64,000 bases of DNA from Apostichopus japonicus (Eukaryota > Echinodermata > Holothuroidea > Aspidochirotida > Stichopodidae): assembly GCF_037975245.1 (NCBI RefSeq), contig NC_092570.1, positions 16,275,918 through 16,339,917 on the forward strand. The letters run 5' to 3'. Positions 63,305 through 64,000 of this stretch are shown here, piece after piece. The first letter of the stretch is position 1. Every line of letters begins with the position of its first letter. The position numbers and the translations under genes were made by a program. The notes beneath the pieces were generated by a model, which saw only the letters and a program-made list of their open reading frames with translations, searched no databases and was not told the DNA's origin.

Positions 63305-64000
63305 CTGATTGATAGTTGATTGAGTGAGACCTATTTTGACTGGCTAAACCCTGGATTCTTCCAGGAAGTGTATCACAGTAGGTTGTCATATGATGTCTAC
63401 AAAGTACAGACTATACAAAAGCTTTCTTCTGATATAAACTTCTTGTTGCTTTATTGTTTAAATGCGACACATTTTGAATATATTTCCTTACTTGTCAATA
63501 TTCTCTGTTTATGGAGTTTCATCAAAATGCCACTTTTTTTTTACTTTGTATAGAATATTACTACCCTCTGTGACCAAGCGGTACAGATACTACAAAGGGA
63601 AAACATAAACATTTTCAGCTGAATTGTCTTGATGATATCATTCACTCCGTTGCCAGATGCAATAGCAAAAATATCCCCTAATTTGAAAAAAATCGTATCT
63701 TTGCCATACCATATGCTATTAAAAATCTATGTTTTGACCTAAAGATGCACGGAAAATATCGAGCAAATTGATTAACCACTGAAATAACTCTTTAACTTGA
63801 TTGAAGGATTATTCAGCTAACTCTCATCATCACACAATTCCATTGTATAACACAGAAAAACTGAAGACAATATAAAGTTAATATCATTGCTGTTATAAAT
63901 ATCTATACGGCATTTCCATGTGTGTAAATTTCGAATTGTATGATTTCTACGGAGTGCCGAATGTAATACAAATGATTAACATTGACATAGTTGTATTACA
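63305..64000. other. Downstream of BCOR, nothing recognised
   Basis: AT-rich sequence without a convincing exon or repeat. It may include BCOR 3'UTR. Confidence 0.4.

Overview
This is a metazoan nuclear window. It has spliced genes with GT/AG introns, long AT-rich introns, dense non-autonomous DNA transposons, tRNA-derived SINEs, LINE 3' tails and several satellites. The gene set (a KICS2 homologue, an SLC16-type transporter, and a single BCOR-type gene with ankyrin repeats and a PUFD domain) and the repeat style suggest an invertebrate deuterostome. I guess an echinoderm, possibly a sea cucumber, but the sequence alone does not fix this.

Three genes could be assembled exon by exon, each with consistent splice phases. 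(1) Positions 1910-11997, + strand: the last seven coding exons (271 residues plus stop) of a KICS2 (C12orf66) homologue, a subunit of the KICSTOR complex that brings GATOR1 to lysosomes for nutrient control of mTORC1. Its 5' exons lie left of the window. (2) Positions 28007-17594, - strand: a complete five-exon, 471-residue SLC16/monocarboxylate-transporter-family protein, convergent with KICS2. (3) Positions 54063-63207, + strand: an eight-exon, 1214-residue BCOR/BCORL1 homologue. It has one 2.66-kb exon for the disordered N-terminal part, then a basic region, three ankyrin repeats and the PUFD domain that binds PCGF1 in the variant Polycomb complex PRC1.1. A weaker candidate is a signal-peptide-bearing first exon at 33257-33454 (+) that ends in a GTAAGT donor.

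The rest is repeat-rich. The KICS2 introns hold a TTAA-bounded fold-back element, a 121-bp-arm inverted repeat with a hammerhead-like motif, a 3 x 122-bp near-identical tandem array, a 43-bp array and GC-hairpin MITEs. Between KICS2 and the transporter are a tandem tRNA-derived array and a 47-bp satellite in which every complete monomer carries the palindrome ACCAGCTGGT. Transporter intron 4 holds a second tRNA-derived array (163-bp period), in the opposite orientation. The 33.5-54 kb interval has no recognised gene. It contains a 434-bp element with a 13-bp duplication, a candidate solo LTR, two hAT-type MITEs with 8-bp duplications, a large (TA)n tract and a 760-bp satellite of 11-bp units. 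That 11-bp unit also occurs inside a MITE-like element at 30957-31448.

The three genes serve separate processes (lysosomal nutrient signalling, membrane transport, Polycomb repression), and nothing here shows that they act together. The clearest unusual signals are the satellites and how they may have arisen from mobile elements, the transporter's missing proton-coupling residues, and the MITE that supplies sequence 10 bp from a transporter splice donor.
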